In this document: positions 35,960 through 45,623 of the stretch, piece by piece | How positions within the stretch are numbered: position 1 is the stretch's first letter | Layout of the letters: each line of letters opens with the position of its first letter | Origin: DATFNI01 sp963787205 | Lineage (GTDB): Bacteria > Bacteroidota > Rhodothermia > Balneolales > DATFMH01 | Reading direction: 5' to 3' | Length of the DNA: 64,000 nucleotides | Assembly: GCA_963787205.1 (NCBI GenBank) | Contig: CAWBCD010000006.1 | Span: 1 to 64,000 of the forward strand | Notes under the pieces: model-generated | The model's input: the letters and a program-made list of their open reading frames with translations, nothing else | Told to the model about the DNA's origin: nothing | Databases searched by the model: none | Position numbers and translations under genes: made by a program

Positions 35960-36151
35960 TAGGAAGGCCTCTCCAATAGTTTACTTAACTTCATGTGTTA
36001 TTTATCACACATTTCTCCCAAAGTCAACAGCTCATAAATTTAGGATTACCGGTAGTGTCGGGACTTCTTTCTGTATTCCGACTTCTGTCTCCTGAATTCT
36101 TTCTCCGCCATCATTCGTATATTCTGATTTTCAGCTCATAACTAACTTCTG

Positions 36152-38590
36152 ATGCCACAATACGCTGACATCGCTCTTCCGACGGCCGTTCGGGAGGTCT
36201 TTACGTACCATATTCCAGATTCCCTGGCAGATAATGTCTTACCGGGAATGCGGGTTTGGGTTCCCCTGCAGTCTCATATGGCTATTGGAATGGTTGTTGA
36301 AGTACATGACCAAAAGCCTGATTTCGAGACGAAGGATATCCGCAAAGTACTTGATGAACAGCCCGTCATGTCGGAAGAAATCCTACGGATGACGCATTGG
36401 GTGCACCGTTTTTATTACGCCAGCAGAGGCGAGACGATCCAGGCAGCGCTGCCGGTAGGGCTCAACTTCATCTCGGAAAAAATAATACGTTCCGGCCCGG
36501 TCGAAGAGGTGGCATTGATCCTGTCGGTAAGAGAAGAAGAACTGCTGAAGGAGGTACGGGAAAAAGGATCACTTCCTCTGAAATATGTCGAGCAACAATG
36601 GAAACCCCACGGGGAAGAACTCATAAAGCAACTGGCGGATTACGGTCTGCTGGAGATATGGGAAGAACCACGAACCCGGGTTGAATCAAAGACCGAAAAG
36701 CGCTGGTTATGGAAAGATGGTGTGGATGAAGGCGATTTGGTACGGGTTTATGAGAGTTATGAAGGAAAGAAGGAACCAAAATGGGTAAAAGCCTTGCGCA
36801 GGCTGGAAGAGCGTGGTCTCCCGCTGCGCCAGCAGGAGCTTGAGGACGAACCGCTTCTCGACAATTACACAATGGGACGCATACGGAAAGAAGAATTGAT
36901 CAGGAGTGATGAAGTTCCGGTGGGTTTGCCCGAACCGGAACTGGAATACAATCCGGAGAAGATCAAGAAACTCAATACCACCCAGGAAGCCGCGTTTCAG
37001 GAAATTGCAAAAGCTATCGGCGCAGGTGAATTCCGGCAGTTCCTGATTTATGGAGTAACAGGCAGCGGCAAAACCGAAGTCTACATCCACGCACTGAAGA
37101 AGGTGCTCGACTCAGGGAAAGGCGGATTAATCCTGGTGCCCGAAATTGCGCTGACCCCCCAAACCGTTCGCCGATTTTACCAGATATTCGGGAATACAAT
37201 CGCAGTACTGCACAGCCGTCTGAACGAGCGTGAACGTTACGAAGCGTGGCTCGATCTCCGCAGGGGGAAACGAACGGTGGCTGTCGGCGCACGATCAGCT
37301 GTATTTGCTCCCATTCAAAACCTGGGAATCATCATCGTTGATGAGGAGCATGATCAATCGTACAAACAGGAAGATCCTGCGCCCAGGTATAATGCCCGCG
37401 AAGTGGCGATCATGCGCGGATATCTGACGAAGAGCGTAGTAGTTCTTGGATCCGCAACACCCAGCGCTGTCAGCTATCATGCCACCCAAACCGGCAAAAG
37501 CACTTTGTTGCACCTTCCGGAGCGACACGCCCAGGCCAGCCTGCCTGATGTTAAAATCGTCGATCTGAAGCAGTATCGGAAGGCCATGCAGGGTCCGCTT
37601 GCCGTACCTCTCTACATCACCATCGAGGAAGTGCTCGGGAGAAATGAACAGATCATTTTATTGTATAACCGTCGCGGTTTTGCGTCTTATATCCAGTGCG
37701 AAGCCTGCGGACATATCATGGAATGTCCCAACTGTTCGGTGAGTCTCACCTATCACAAGGCCAAAAATCACCTGCGATGCCATTATTGTGGGCATACCGA
37801 GCTGAAGCGGAGTCGTTGCCCAAAATGCGGGGAAACTGCATTGGAAGTTCACGGAGCCGGTACGCAACAGATCGAGGAAGAAATCGGGCGGCTTTTTCCC
37901 GAAGCCCGATTGCTGCGAATGGACCAGGATACCACAACAGGCAAAGATGCCCATGCCCGCATCCTTAACGCCTTTGGAGCCGGCGAAGCGGATATTCTTG
38001 TCGGTACCCAGTTGGTTGCAAAGGGACTCGATTTCCCCAACGTGACCATGGTTGGCGTGATCAATTCAGATACGGAGTTAGCCTTTCCATCCTACCGGTC
38101 ATCCGAACGCATGTTCCAGTTGCTCAGTCAGGTAGCAGGACGATCCGGCAGGTCGGAGAAAAAAGGATCGGTATATCTGCAGACCTGGCAGCCGGAACAT
38201 ATTGCGGTGATTTGTGCCCGGGATCATGACTATCAAAAATTTATAAAACAAGAGCTTGAGTACAGGGAGCAGCTATTTTATCCTCCGTATTCGCGCTTGA
38301 TTGGCATTTATTTCAAATCAAAGGATGGATCCCTCGTTCAAAAGGTCGCGGAGATATTCGCTAAGTGCCTTAGTGAGGCCGCCGGCAACGCCCCTATTCT
38401 TGGTCCGTCGCCATCTGCCATATTCCGCATGCAGGGACAGTTTCGCTGGGAATGTATGATTAAGATCGATCCGGCCAACGGTGCCGCAAGCATTGAGAAA
38501 GTTCTGAATGAAGCATTTTCCTTATTCCGGGATCGAAAACCCAACGGTTCAAGCCGGGTGAGAATCACTGTAAATGTGGATTTAATGTGA
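36152..38590 (+). CDS. priA: Primosomal protein N' (replication restart helicase PriA)
   Basis: PriA recognises stalled forks and reloads the replicative helicase. The 812-residue protein has the N-terminal 3'-end binding domain, Walker A YGVTGSGKTEVYIHAL, DEAH-type box IVDEEHDQSYKQ, and the zinc-binding insertion with paired cysteines (CEACGHIMECPNC, then CHYCGHTELKRSRCPKCGE). Helicase C-terminal motifs include GTQLVAKGLDFPNVTMVGV and QVAGRSGRSEKKG. An Arg/Glu-rich region near residues 170-260 is somewhat longer than in E. coli. Confidence 0.96.
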   Translation: MPQYADIALPTAVREVFTYHIPDSLADNVLPGMRVWVPLQSHMAIGMVVEVHDQKPDFETKDIRKVLDEQPVMSEEILRMTHWVHRFYYASRGETIQAALPVGLNFISEKIIRSGPVEEVALILSVREEELLKEVREKGSLPLKYVEQQWKPHGEELIKQLADYGLLEIWEEPRTRVESKTEKRWLWKDGVDEGDLVRVYESYEGKKEPKWVKALRRLEERGLPLRQQELEDEPLLDNYTMGRIRKEELIRSDEVPVGLPEPELEYNPEKIKKLNTTQEAAFQEIAKAIGAGEFRQFLIYGVTGSGKTEVYIHALKKVLDSGKGGLILVPEIALTPQTVRRFYQIFGNTIAVLHSRLNERERYEAWLDLRRGKRTVAVGARSAVFAPIQNLGIIIVDEEHDQSYKQEDPAPRYNAREVAIMRGYLTKSVVVLGSATPSAVSYHATQTGKSTLLHLPERHAQASLPDVKIVDLKQYRKAMQGPLAVPLYITIEEVLGRNEQIILLYNRRGFASYIQCEACGHIMECPNCSVSLTYHKAKNHLRCHYCGHTELKRSRCPKCGETALEVHGAGTQQIEEEIGRLFPEARLLRMDQDTTTGKDAHARILNAFGAGEADILVGTQLVAKGLDFPNVTMVGVINSDTELAFPSYRSSERMFQLLSQVAGRSGRSEKKGSVYLQTWQPEHIAVICARDHDYQKFIKQELEYREQLFYPPYSRLIGIYFKSKDGSLVQKVAEIFAKCLSEAAGNAPILGPSPSAIFRMQGQFRWECMIKIDPANGAASIEKVLNEAFSLFRDRKPNGSSRVRITVNVDLM

Positions 38591-38900
38591 TTTGGAATTT
38601 TTTATCCATCCTTTTGGATCGATCATTTTAATTCTATCCCAGATCGGATATATTTGTTCAAAGTCATGCAAAAGAATGATGAACAGCATTCAAAAATCAG
38701 GCGCTAACAGGTGTTCTTCTGACCGGGTAACATTCCGGTTTTCCGAAATCTGTCTCAAATCAGACAACTTGGCACAAAAGCGTGTTTTTTGTATTTATAT
38801 TTAGTCATTCGTCCCGACAATCCGGGATAGGTTCTGGTGATTCGTCATCTGCATATGTTATCCCAAAACTCTTAGAATTCTCAGAATTAGGAAATAGTGT
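38591..38900. other. Gene-free region between priA and scpB
   Basis: These 310 bases contain no supported gene; a 70-codon plus-strand frame is not protein-like. The scpB start (38901) follows AT-rich sequence with GGAAATAGTGT before the ATG, so a weak ribosome site is likely. Confidence 0.4.
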
Positions 38901-39599
38901 ATGAATGGTAATAACAATACCCCCCTGGAAGATCTCGATTTTGCATCAATCGTCGAGTCCCTCGTTTTTGCAAGTCCAGATCCGGTCAGCTCGGAAGAAC
39001 TATGCCGGCTCATTATGGAAACCGAAGAGGGGCTGGAGTTGTATCCTACGGATATCGAGCAGGCTATCGAATCACTGAATCAGGATTACCTGGAGCATGG
39101 ACGGTCGTTTTTGGTCATCCACCAGGGTGGTGGGTACACCTTTGCCACGAAAAAAGAATATCACAGGTGGTTACAGAAATTTCAGCATGAAAATGTCTCG
39201 CGTAAACTAACACCGTCGTCTGTTGAAGTGTTGGCTATCATTGCCTACAAACAACCGGTAACAAAACCTGAAGTCGATCACATTCGTGGTGTGGATTCCG
39301 GCTATCTTGTCAGGCAACTTTTGGAGAAGGAACTCGTAAAGGTAGCAGGGCGCAGCGAACGTCCGGGCCGCCCGCTTCTATACAGGACAACATCCAATTT
39401 TCTGAAACATTTCGGGATTAATTCTGTCGATGAGCTTCCACGACCGCGCGAGATCGATGACATACTGCGGGATGACGATATGGCCGAACATCGCCAGTTG
39501 ATGCTTGAATTGAAGGCGGAACTGGCGAACCATAATCATCCGGACTTGTCAGTAACAAATGGAAATGGTACATCTTCATTAGATGAACGGAGCAATTAA
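38901..39599 (+). CDS. scpB: Chromosome segregation and condensation protein ScpB
   Basis: ScpB pairs with ScpA to bridge the heads of SMC in the bacterial condensin. The 232-residue protein has two winged-helix domains. Family motifs are IVESLVFASPDPVSSEEL, the SSVEVLAIIAYKQPVTKPEVDHIRGV block in split form (SVEVLAIIAYKQPVTK, then HIRGVDSGYLVRQLLEK) and GRPLLYRTTSNFLKHFGI. The C-terminal 45 residues are polar and likely disordered. scpA is not adjacent, although the two are often linked. It is followed by rluB after three bases, so the two genes are co-transcribed. Confidence 0.94.
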   Translation: MNGNNNTPLEDLDFASIVESLVFASPDPVSSEELCRLIMETEEGLELYPTDIEQAIESLNQDYLEHGRSFLVIHQGGGYTFATKKEYHRWLQKFQHENVSRKLTPSSVEVLAIIAYKQPVTKPEVDHIRGVDSGYLVRQLLEKELVKVAGRSERPGRPLLYRTTSNFLKHFGINSVDELPRPREIDDILRDDDMAEHRQLMLELKAELANHNHPDLSVTNGNGTSSLDERSN

Positions 39600-39602
39600 T
39601 TA

Positions 39603-40454
39603 ATGAGACCAGGCAAATCGAACCGTTCGGGAAACAGAGCTGATCAGGGGAGAAATCGTAAGAAAAACGGCAACAGGAAATCATCAAAAAAAAACTTCAG
39701 AGAACCCCGTATAGACTCTAAAGAGCCGATGCGTCTTAACAAATATATTGCTCATTCCGGCATCTGTTCACGACGCGAAGCGGATACACTCATCTCTGAA
39801 GGTAAGGTAAAAGTCAACGATCAGACGATTACGGAGCTGGGATACAAAATCGATCCATCGGCAAAGATTGAGGTTAGTGGTTTTGAAATCGAACCGGAGC
39901 CTTTTGTCTACCTGCTTTTGTATAAACCTCATGATACCATTACGACAACAAGTGATGAAAGAGGAAGAAATACGGTCATTGATCTTGTTGAAGATGTGGT
40001 TGGCAAACGTATTTACCCTGTAGGAAGACTCGACCGCAACACGACCGGTGCTCTGCTAATGACAAACGACGGCGAGTTGGCGCACCGGTTGATGCACCCA
40101 TCATACAGCATCGGGAAGATTTATGAAGTGCAGACAGAGAAAATCCTGACAGATGACGATCTGAAAACACTCAAAAGGGGGGTCAAGCTCGAAGATGGTC
40201 CCGCTAAAGCCTATTCCGTTCGACGCAGACCTGATCGGAGCGATATCATTCAAATTGGTGTTCATGAAGGTCGATACCATATGGTTCGACGGATGATGGA
40301 AGTTTTAGGCACACAGGCCGTTGAGCTCAAACGCATCCGATACGGAAACTTATCGCTTAAAGGTTTGCGGCCGGGACGCTGGCGTTACCTAAAAAAAGAT
40401 GAGGTTAATCAAATCCGGAAAATGGTTAAACTGAAGGAACTGAAATACATCTAG
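39603..40454 (+). CDS. rluB: Ribosomal large subunit pseudouridine synthase, RluB type
   Basis: The enzyme isomerises a uridine in 23S rRNA to pseudouridine. A basic, disordered N-terminal extension (about 40 residues, rich in Arg, Lys, Asn) is followed by an S4 RNA-binding domain (MRLNKYIAHSGICSRREAD) and the catalytic domain with GRLDRNTTGALLMTNDGEL, where the Asp of RLD is the nucleophile. The motif EGRYHMVRRMMEVLG is typical of the RsuA/RluB/RluE/RluF group. The order scpB-rluB is widespread in bacteria. RluF or RluE specificity cannot be excluded. Confidence 0.93.
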   Translation: MRPGKSNRSGNRADQGRNRKKNGNRKSSKKNFREPRIDSKEPMRLNKYIAHSGICSRREADTLISEGKVKVNDQTITELGYKIDPSAKIEVSGFEIEPEPFVYLLLYKPHDTITTTSDERGRNTVIDLVEDVVGKRIYPVGRLDRNTTGALLMTNDGELAHRLMHPSYSIGKIYEVQTEKILTDDDLKTLKRGVKLEDGPAKAYSVRRRPDRSDIIQIGVHEGRYHMVRRMMEVLGTQAVELKRIRYGNLSLKGLRPGRWRYLKKDEVNQIRKMVKLKELKYI

Positions 40455-40459
40455 AAATC

Positions 40460-41326
40460 ATGACGTATATAATCAGTAAACAAGATGGACAAATTGCTTC
40501 AACTGAAGATTTACCAATTCGTTACACACTCTACTACCCTCTTTCTAATGAAGAGTCTGTTCCGGTAATCATCTTTTTACATGGTTTCAAGGGATTCAAG
40601 GATTGGGGACCATTTCCGGATGCTTGCATTGAGTTGGCCGAAAACGGATTTGCTGTTGTTGCTATGAACGCATCGCGCTGTGGTGTCGGTGATGATCCTG
40701 AAACGTTCGATCGACTTGATCTTTTTGCGGATAACACACTGTCGCAGGAACTGGAAGATATTCATAGTGTTCTCGAGGCCATCAAATCCGGAGAAATATC
40801 AACTGGAAAATATCCCTTTGAAACATCCAGGATTGGTATTGTCGGTCACTCCAGAGGCGGACATTCCGCAATCGTTGCGGCTGCCGAGTACGAAGATATC
40901 ACCTGCCTGGTAACCTGGTCGGCTGTGGCCGATTACAACAAACACTGGGATCAGGTCATGCTCGATGAGTGGCATAAAAAAGGCTACACTGAGATTCTGA
41001 ATACCCGGACATCACAGTATATGCGCCTGAACAAATCGGTGCTGGATGACTCTGTCGAAAATGCTGATCGTATAATTGCGTTACGTCGTGTCAAAGATCT
41101 TTATATTCCTGTTTGTTTCATTCATGCTAAAGAAGACGAATCCGTTCCTTATACTGATGTAAACCTCTTATATGAAAACTGTCCCAGTTCGGAAAAGAAA
41201 CGGATTCTTATACCAAGCACCGGACATACTTTTGGCGGGTCGCATCCTTTCGAAGCTGATGTCCTGCCTGAGCCATTTCAGGAGGTCATGGACCAGACCA
41301 TCAACTGGTTTACGACCAATTTATGA
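40460..41326 (+). CDS. Alpha/beta hydrolase (dienelactone hydrolase-like)
   Basis: This 288-residue cytoplasmic protein has the alpha/beta hydrolase fold. The oxyanion region is FLHGFKGFKDWG, the nucleophile elbow GIVGHSRGGHSA, a likely acid in FIHAKEDESVP, and the catalytic His in STGHTFGGSHPF. It resembles the acyl-aminoacyl peptidase/dienelactone hydrolase group. The substrate is unknown. It starts five bases after rluB and is probably in the same transcript. Confidence 0.82.
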   Translation: MTYIISKQDGQIASTEDLPIRYTLYYPLSNEESVPVIIFLHGFKGFKDWGPFPDACIELAENGFAVVAMNASRCGVGDDPETFDRLDLFADNTLSQELEDIHSVLEAIKSGEISTGKYPFETSRIGIVGHSRGGHSAIVAAAEYEDITCLVTWSAVADYNKHWDQVMLDEWHKKGYTEILNTRTSQYMRLNKSVLDDSVENADRIIALRRVKDLYIPVCFIHAKEDESVPYTDVNLLYENCPSSEKKRILIPSTGHTFGGSHPFEADVLPEPFQEVMDQTINWFTTNL

Positions 41327-41356
41327 CTGTAGAACGAGCGCGCCCTGCGCATCTTT

Positions 41357-42583
41357 ATGAACAAAACCGGTCCATTTAATTTTGCCACCGTCCTATCGCG
41401 GCACCTGCGGATTGTTTGGTACGTATTCTGTTTTATTGTTCTTTTTCTATCCGTAACGATGCCGTCATCTGCGCAGGATAATCCTGAACTGATGAAAAAT
41501 GAGGCGTTTGTACGTGATGTGCAGAAAGCTATAGATTCAGTGTACAACATGGATTATGAAGCCTCTGTACGTATCCTTGCCCCCTGGCGTCAGAAATATC
41601 CCGATCATCCTATATGGAGCTTCTGGCAAGGGCTACATACATGGTGGCTGATCCTACCAGACCTCGAGAACAAGCAGCATGATAAAAAGCTGATCTATGA
41701 TTTTTCACAAACTAATTATCAGTGTTCCCGTGTACTGAACAAAGATCCTGATAATCTGGATGCCCTATTGTTAAAGTCAGCTTCTGATGCGTTTCTTGCA
41801 CGTTTTTATGCAAACAGGGATAACTGGCTAAAGGCATTTCAGTATGGCAAAAAATCCATAAATACCGTCTTTGCCCTGAAAGATGCCGACCCTGACTTCT
41901 CGGATCTCGGGTTCGGGCTTGGCGCCTATAACTTTTATTCGGCGTGGTTGCCGCAACAATATCCAATACTCAAAAGCCTTACGTGGCTTTTACCAAAGGG
42001 AGACATGAACAAAGGATTGCGCATGTTGCGTTCAGCGGCCGACAGTAGTGTTCTTGTAAAACCCGAAGCTATCTATACGCTTGGAAGAATATATCTGGAA
42101 GCGGAGCAGAAACCTGACAGTGCTCTCTATTATTTTAACAGGCTGACCAAATTATATCCTCAAAACTTGTATTATCAGATACTGTACGCTTACGCACTTT
42201 TCCGGGAGGGACATCTCCCTGAAGTGCTGATTTATACACAGATAATGCTTCCGGAAGAATCAGAAATTTCGAAGAAACCGTTTGGTTCCGCAATTCTTGA
42301 ACATTTGTTTGCCGTGCGCGCAATGGTTGATTATGATATGGGAGATTTCTTAAGGACGATAAGTAATTGCCAGAAAAGCAGAAAATATAGCCTGCTCAGC
42401 CCAATGAATAAAAACAGGTTTAACTATGCTCTGTGTGGTTTTCTGATTGGACAGTCTTACGAGGATATTGGCAATACACCGAAAGCAAAAGAATACTACG
42501 AAGAGACAGCTCGTTTAAAATCAGATTCACCGTATATTGAAAGGGCAAAGGAACGTCTCAAAAAACTAAGAGAGCACCCGTAA
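41357..42583 (+). CDS. Secreted TPR-repeat protein
   Basis: This 408-residue protein has an N-terminal signal peptide or anchor (IVWYVFCFIVLFLSVTMP, cleavage near SSAQD). The rest is helical with degenerate TPR repeats (for example ALYYFNRLTKLYPQNLYYQIL, given here as ALYYFNRLTKLYPQN; and SYEDIGNTPKAKEYYEETAR). It should act as a periplasmic scaffold. No specific role is recognised. It lies 30 bases after the hydrolase, and its stop codon touches the start of the metallopeptidase gene. Confidence 0.75.
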   Translation: MNKTGPFNFATVLSRHLRIVWYVFCFIVLFLSVTMPSSAQDNPELMKNEAFVRDVQKAIDSVYNMDYEASVRILAPWRQKYPDHPIWSFWQGLHTWWLILPDLENKQHDKKLIYDFSQTNYQCSRVLNKDPDNLDALLLKSASDAFLARFYANRDNWLKAFQYGKKSINTVFALKDADPDFSDLGFGLGAYNFYSAWLPQQYPILKSLTWLLPKGDMNKGLRMLRSAADSSVLVKPEAIYTLGRIYLEAEQKPDSALYYFNRLTKLYPQNLYYQILYAYALFREGHLPEVLIYTQIMLPEESEISKKPFGSAILEHLFAVRAMVDYDMGDFLRTISNCQKSRKYSLLSPMNKNRFNYALCGFLIGQSYEDIGNTPKAKEYYEETARLKSDSPYIERAKERLKKLREHP

Positions 42584-42589
42584 TTGAGT

Positions 42590-43345
42590 ATGAGAGGGAA
42601 AAGATTCGTTAAATCGTGGCCGGAAGAGTGGCCGGATGTCACTTTTACACGCAGAAAAAAACAGCGTTACCTGAGACTCAGAGTCTATCCGGACCGCATT
42701 ACCGTGTCAGGACCGACCTACTGCTCAATTAAAGAGATGGAACATTTCGTCAATGCACAGAAAGAACATATATCCAAATCGCTCATCAGACTCAGAAGAC
42801 ACGAGGAAAAACTCGATGCTGTAATTAAAAATCATGAAAACCAGATGTTGCTTCGAGGTGTCTGGAAAGATCTGCAACCTGCAAATGGTTTTTTTACGGA
42901 TAAATTTCATGAAAACAGAAATGGTAACTGGCGTTTTGCGGAACATAATGACACCGTTCTTTTTCACCCCCCAAAAGACTTAAATACGTATCCAGGCAAA
43001 GAAGTAAAACTGGCCTTCTACCGATCTCTGGCCGATTCAGAGGTCCGGGACCGGTTTTATGGGCTGGCACAATCGCTTCCTTTTAAATACAACCGTGTCT
43101 TTATCCGGTCTCAAAAAACACGCTGGGGCACCTGCTCATCCAAAGGGAACGTCTCGTTCAACTGGAGGCTGATAAAATGTCCCCACTGGATATGGGACTA
43201 TCTTTTTGTCCATGAGTTATGCCATACCGTACATATGAACCACAGTGCCGAGTTCTGGGGACTTGTGAACTCACATTATCCAAGGCTTGAGGAAGCCCGC
43301 GCCTGGATTCGGGAACACGAATCGCTCATCTTTTCTGATATCTGA
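42590..43345 (+). CDS. YgjP/SprT-like zinc metallopeptidase
   Basis: This 251-residue protein belongs to the YgjP-type (DUF45) metallopeptidase family. The zinc site is FVHELCHTVHMNHSAEFW, with HELCH near residue 210 and a third ligand in MNHS. The block RSQKTRWGTCSSKGNVSFNW precedes it, as in the family. A frame from TTG at 42584 is open, but ATG at 42590 is the natural start. It directly follows the TPR gene and may be co-transcribed with scpB through to this point. The substrate is unknown. Confidence 0.85.
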   Translation: MRGKRFVKSWPEEWPDVTFTRRKKQRYLRLRVYPDRITVSGPTYCSIKEMEHFVNAQKEHISKSLIRLRRHEEKLDAVIKNHENQMLLRGVWKDLQPANGFFTDKFHENRNGNWRFAEHNDTVLFHPPKDLNTYPGKEVKLAFYRSLADSEVRDRFYGLAQSLPFKYNRVFIRSQKTRWGTCSSKGNVSFNWRLIKCPHWIWDYLFVHELCHTVHMNHSAEFWGLVNSHYPRLEEARAWIREHESLIFSDI

Positions 43346-43459
43346 CAAAAGAGGCACTTTTTTATTCATGAAGTGTAACTCAATCCTTTCGAAAACGTAT
43401 ATTTTTAGTGACTTGTAAAATCCCTGAGCACTATACCTGATTAACATGGTGAACTTATT

Positions 43460-44773
43460 ATGAAAATCCGCACTGTATCGTGGGAAATCATTATTGCTGG
43501 TCTGTTTCTGACGGGAATTGCCATATACGTGACTAAGTCTACTCATTCCAATGATTCCAAATCCCAGCTAACACATCAATTTGTCACTGAAGAGGATTCA
43601 ACCCATACGATTGTTATCGACCTGCATAACCTTAGTTCACTCAGCCAGTTAGATGAACTTGACAAGCTTGATAAGCTGCATAAGGGAACAGATGTAAAAA
43701 AGATCGTTCTTGATCTGGGGTTCTTAAAAAAGACGATCGAAGTTCCTGATAGCCTGAGAGTTGAGAATATAAATACCGATTCCGCAATCCATGCAAAACT
43801 TGATTCTACGCTAAAAAGCATTCCAAAAGATTCCCTGCCACAGCATGCAAACGTGATAGCAAAACTATCCAATCATGTTCTCACCATGACCAGCAGCTCA
43901 TTCAACGCTGTTCCTTCTTCCGAAACCCTGATTGAATCCAGAAATTTTTCCGCTAAAGGAGTGAATAAAGTAGCATTGAATACGCTGGGAGGACGAATTC
44001 AGGCAGTTGGTGGTGACGGTGATATCATTCATGTATTCATAACAAGTAAAAAAGGTGTCTCCAAAAATGATTTCAATAAGAAATTCAACGTTTCCATGGC
44101 CACGAATGGGGGTGTGCTACAAGTTAACGTCGATCAACATAACTCAGGCTGGTCCCTTTTCAGTTGGCTGACCGGTAGTAATGACAAGCCTGGGAATATC
44201 ATAGTCGAAATGCCCAGGAATCTGGCACTTTATGCGGAGTCAAAGGGTGGCACTGTTAGTTGCCGGAATTTGAAGAACGGCATTGACATAAAAACACTGG
44301 GAGGGAAACTCACCTTAAACGATATACAGGGCAGCATTCAGGCAAAAACCCTGGGTGGAGATATCGAGGCGCATAACCTGGATGGTAATGCTGATTTGAA
44401 ATCCATGGGTGGCAACATTATTGCCGGAAACACATCAGGAAGCATGGATATAAAGACAGCCGGTGGCAATATTTCCATGGATGATATGGCGGACGGCGCG
44501 ATTGATGCCGAAACCGCCGGTGGCAACATCAATGCTCACTTTACTGCTCTGACACATGATCTAACGCTAAAAACAGCTGCGGGTAACATTAACCTGGATC
44601 TACCGGAATCAACAAGAGCCGCGTTAAATATCGAAGGTATGAAAGTATCGATTCCCTCACGCTGGACAGTATCCGGCAGTTTCAATTCAACCCATATTAA
44701 CGGATCTCTGAATGGAGGATCCAGTCCGACGATAACCGCACACACATCAGCGGGATCAGTCACTATTAAATAA
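43460..44773 (+). CDS. DUF4097-type beta-helical repeat protein
   Basis: This 437-residue protein has an N-terminal membrane anchor or signal (IIIAGLFLTGIAIYVT). A charged linker with Leu-Asp repeats follows (about residues 55-100). The C-terminal half (about 170-437) has strand repeats typical of DUF4097 adhesin-like domains. Units of 18 residues are clear between about 275 and 350: DIKTLGGKLTLND, QAKTLGGDIEAHN, DLKSMGGNIIAGN, DIKTAGGNISMDD and DAETAGGNINAHF. They should build a beta-helix outside the membrane. The function is unknown. It converges on the methyltransferase gene. Confidence 0.78.
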   Translation: MKIRTVSWEIIIAGLFLTGIAIYVTKSTHSNDSKSQLTHQFVTEEDSTHTIVIDLHNLSSLSQLDELDKLDKLHKGTDVKKIVLDLGFLKKTIEVPDSLRVENINTDSAIHAKLDSTLKSIPKDSLPQHANVIAKLSNHVLTMTSSSFNAVPSSETLIESRNFSAKGVNKVALNTLGGRIQAVGGDGDIIHVFITSKKGVSKNDFNKKFNVSMATNGGVLQVNVDQHNSGWSLFSWLTGSNDKPGNIIVEMPRNLALYAESKGGTVSCRNLKNGIDIKTLGGKLTLNDIQGSIQAKTLGGDIEAHNLDGNADLKSMGGNIIAGNTSGSMDIKTAGGNISMDDMADGAIDAETAGGNINAHFTALTHDLTLKTAAGNINLDLPESTRAALNIEGMKVSIPSRWTVSGSFNSTHINGSLNGGSSPTITAHTSAGSVTIK

Positions 44774-44779
44774 AAAGGG

Positions 44780-45400
44780 TTATCCTACAAGAGCAGGTTC
44801 GAGCTTAACGGGCTGTAGTTGCTCAACAAAGTGTTCCTCAATCCGGAGTGTATAAAGATAGGCAGGGGGAAGGTTGCGTAAAACCAACTTTTCTTTACAG
44901 CAAAACTTAGATACCACTTCCTTCTCAAATTTGCATCGGAAGCGCTTTATGTTGATATACTTGTAATAAGTGATGTAACTCCCTGGTTTACACATCTGCA
45001 ACTTTTTTTCCCAGATCTCCTTACTTACATCGCGGGGAATACCCTCGTAGGGCAAGCTTGAAAAAATAAAATCGTACGGTTTCTCAGGATTGAAATCCAG
45101 TATGTTTGCATGATAGATTTGGACATTGCCGAAATGCCGGTACTTCCAGCGGATCATCCTGTAAAAATCCCTGTTGAGTTCAACAATATCCAAATGATCC
45201 TGAGGCCGTAAGGCTGGTACAATCAATTTGGTCAGGGAACCGGTACCCGGACCAATCTCCAATACCCGAACAGGTGTTTCCTCTTCTTCTTCCAAATTAT
45301 GGGATAATACCTTAGTAAAATCGCGAGCCAAATATTTCGAGCTTGGCGCGATAGCACCCGTTTTGCGCAGGTTTTTAATAAATGTTCTTAGATAAAACAA
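44780..45400 (-). CDS. PmtA-like SAM-dependent methyltransferase
   Basis: This 206-residue protein has a class I methyltransferase fold with SAM motif VRVLEIGPGTGSLTKLIVP and the acidic residue in LDIVELN. The motif FSSLPYEGIPRDV resembles that of phospholipid N-methyltransferases (PmtA), which form phosphatidylcholine from phosphatidylethanolamine. The opening KTGAIAPSSKYLARDF (K-x-x-G-A-x-x-P-S-S) is also typical of that family. An rRNA dimethyltransferase is less likely, since its NPPY motif is missing. No ATG precedes the conserved part; TTG at 45400 is the likely start. The lipid substrate is inferred. Confidence 0.72.
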   Translation of the reverse strand: MFYLRTFIKNLRKTGAIAPSSKYLARDFTKVLSHNLEEEEETPVRVLEIGPGTGSLTKLIVPALRPQDHLDIVELNRDFYRMIRWKYRHFGNVQIYHANILDFNPEKPYDFIFSSLPYEGIPRDVSKEIWEKKLQMCKPGSYITYYKYINIKRFRCKFEKEVVSKFCCKEKLVLRNLPPAYLYTLRIEEHFVEQLQPVKLEPALVG

Positions 45401-45623
45401 AAGATTATAATTGATAAAAGGATTTGTTCGGAAAAAGTGAGGTCAATTTAAAAAAAATTAATGAAGATTTCGTTTATCACAACCGGACCTCTTGTTAACA
45501 CATGTTAAAAACCTCATCCACACGGATAAGAATGAGTAATAACACCTGTTTGATTAACTAAGCGCGGGCTTGTAGCGTTCGTCAGACAATAATCCGCAAG
45601 CAACTGACTCACTTCTTACAAAC

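Noticed and set aside
44780..45400. KsgA-type rRNA dimethyltransferase
   Set aside because: The NLPY/NPPY motif and length of KsgA are missing; the opening K-x-x-G-A-x-x-P-S-S points to PmtA-like enzymes.
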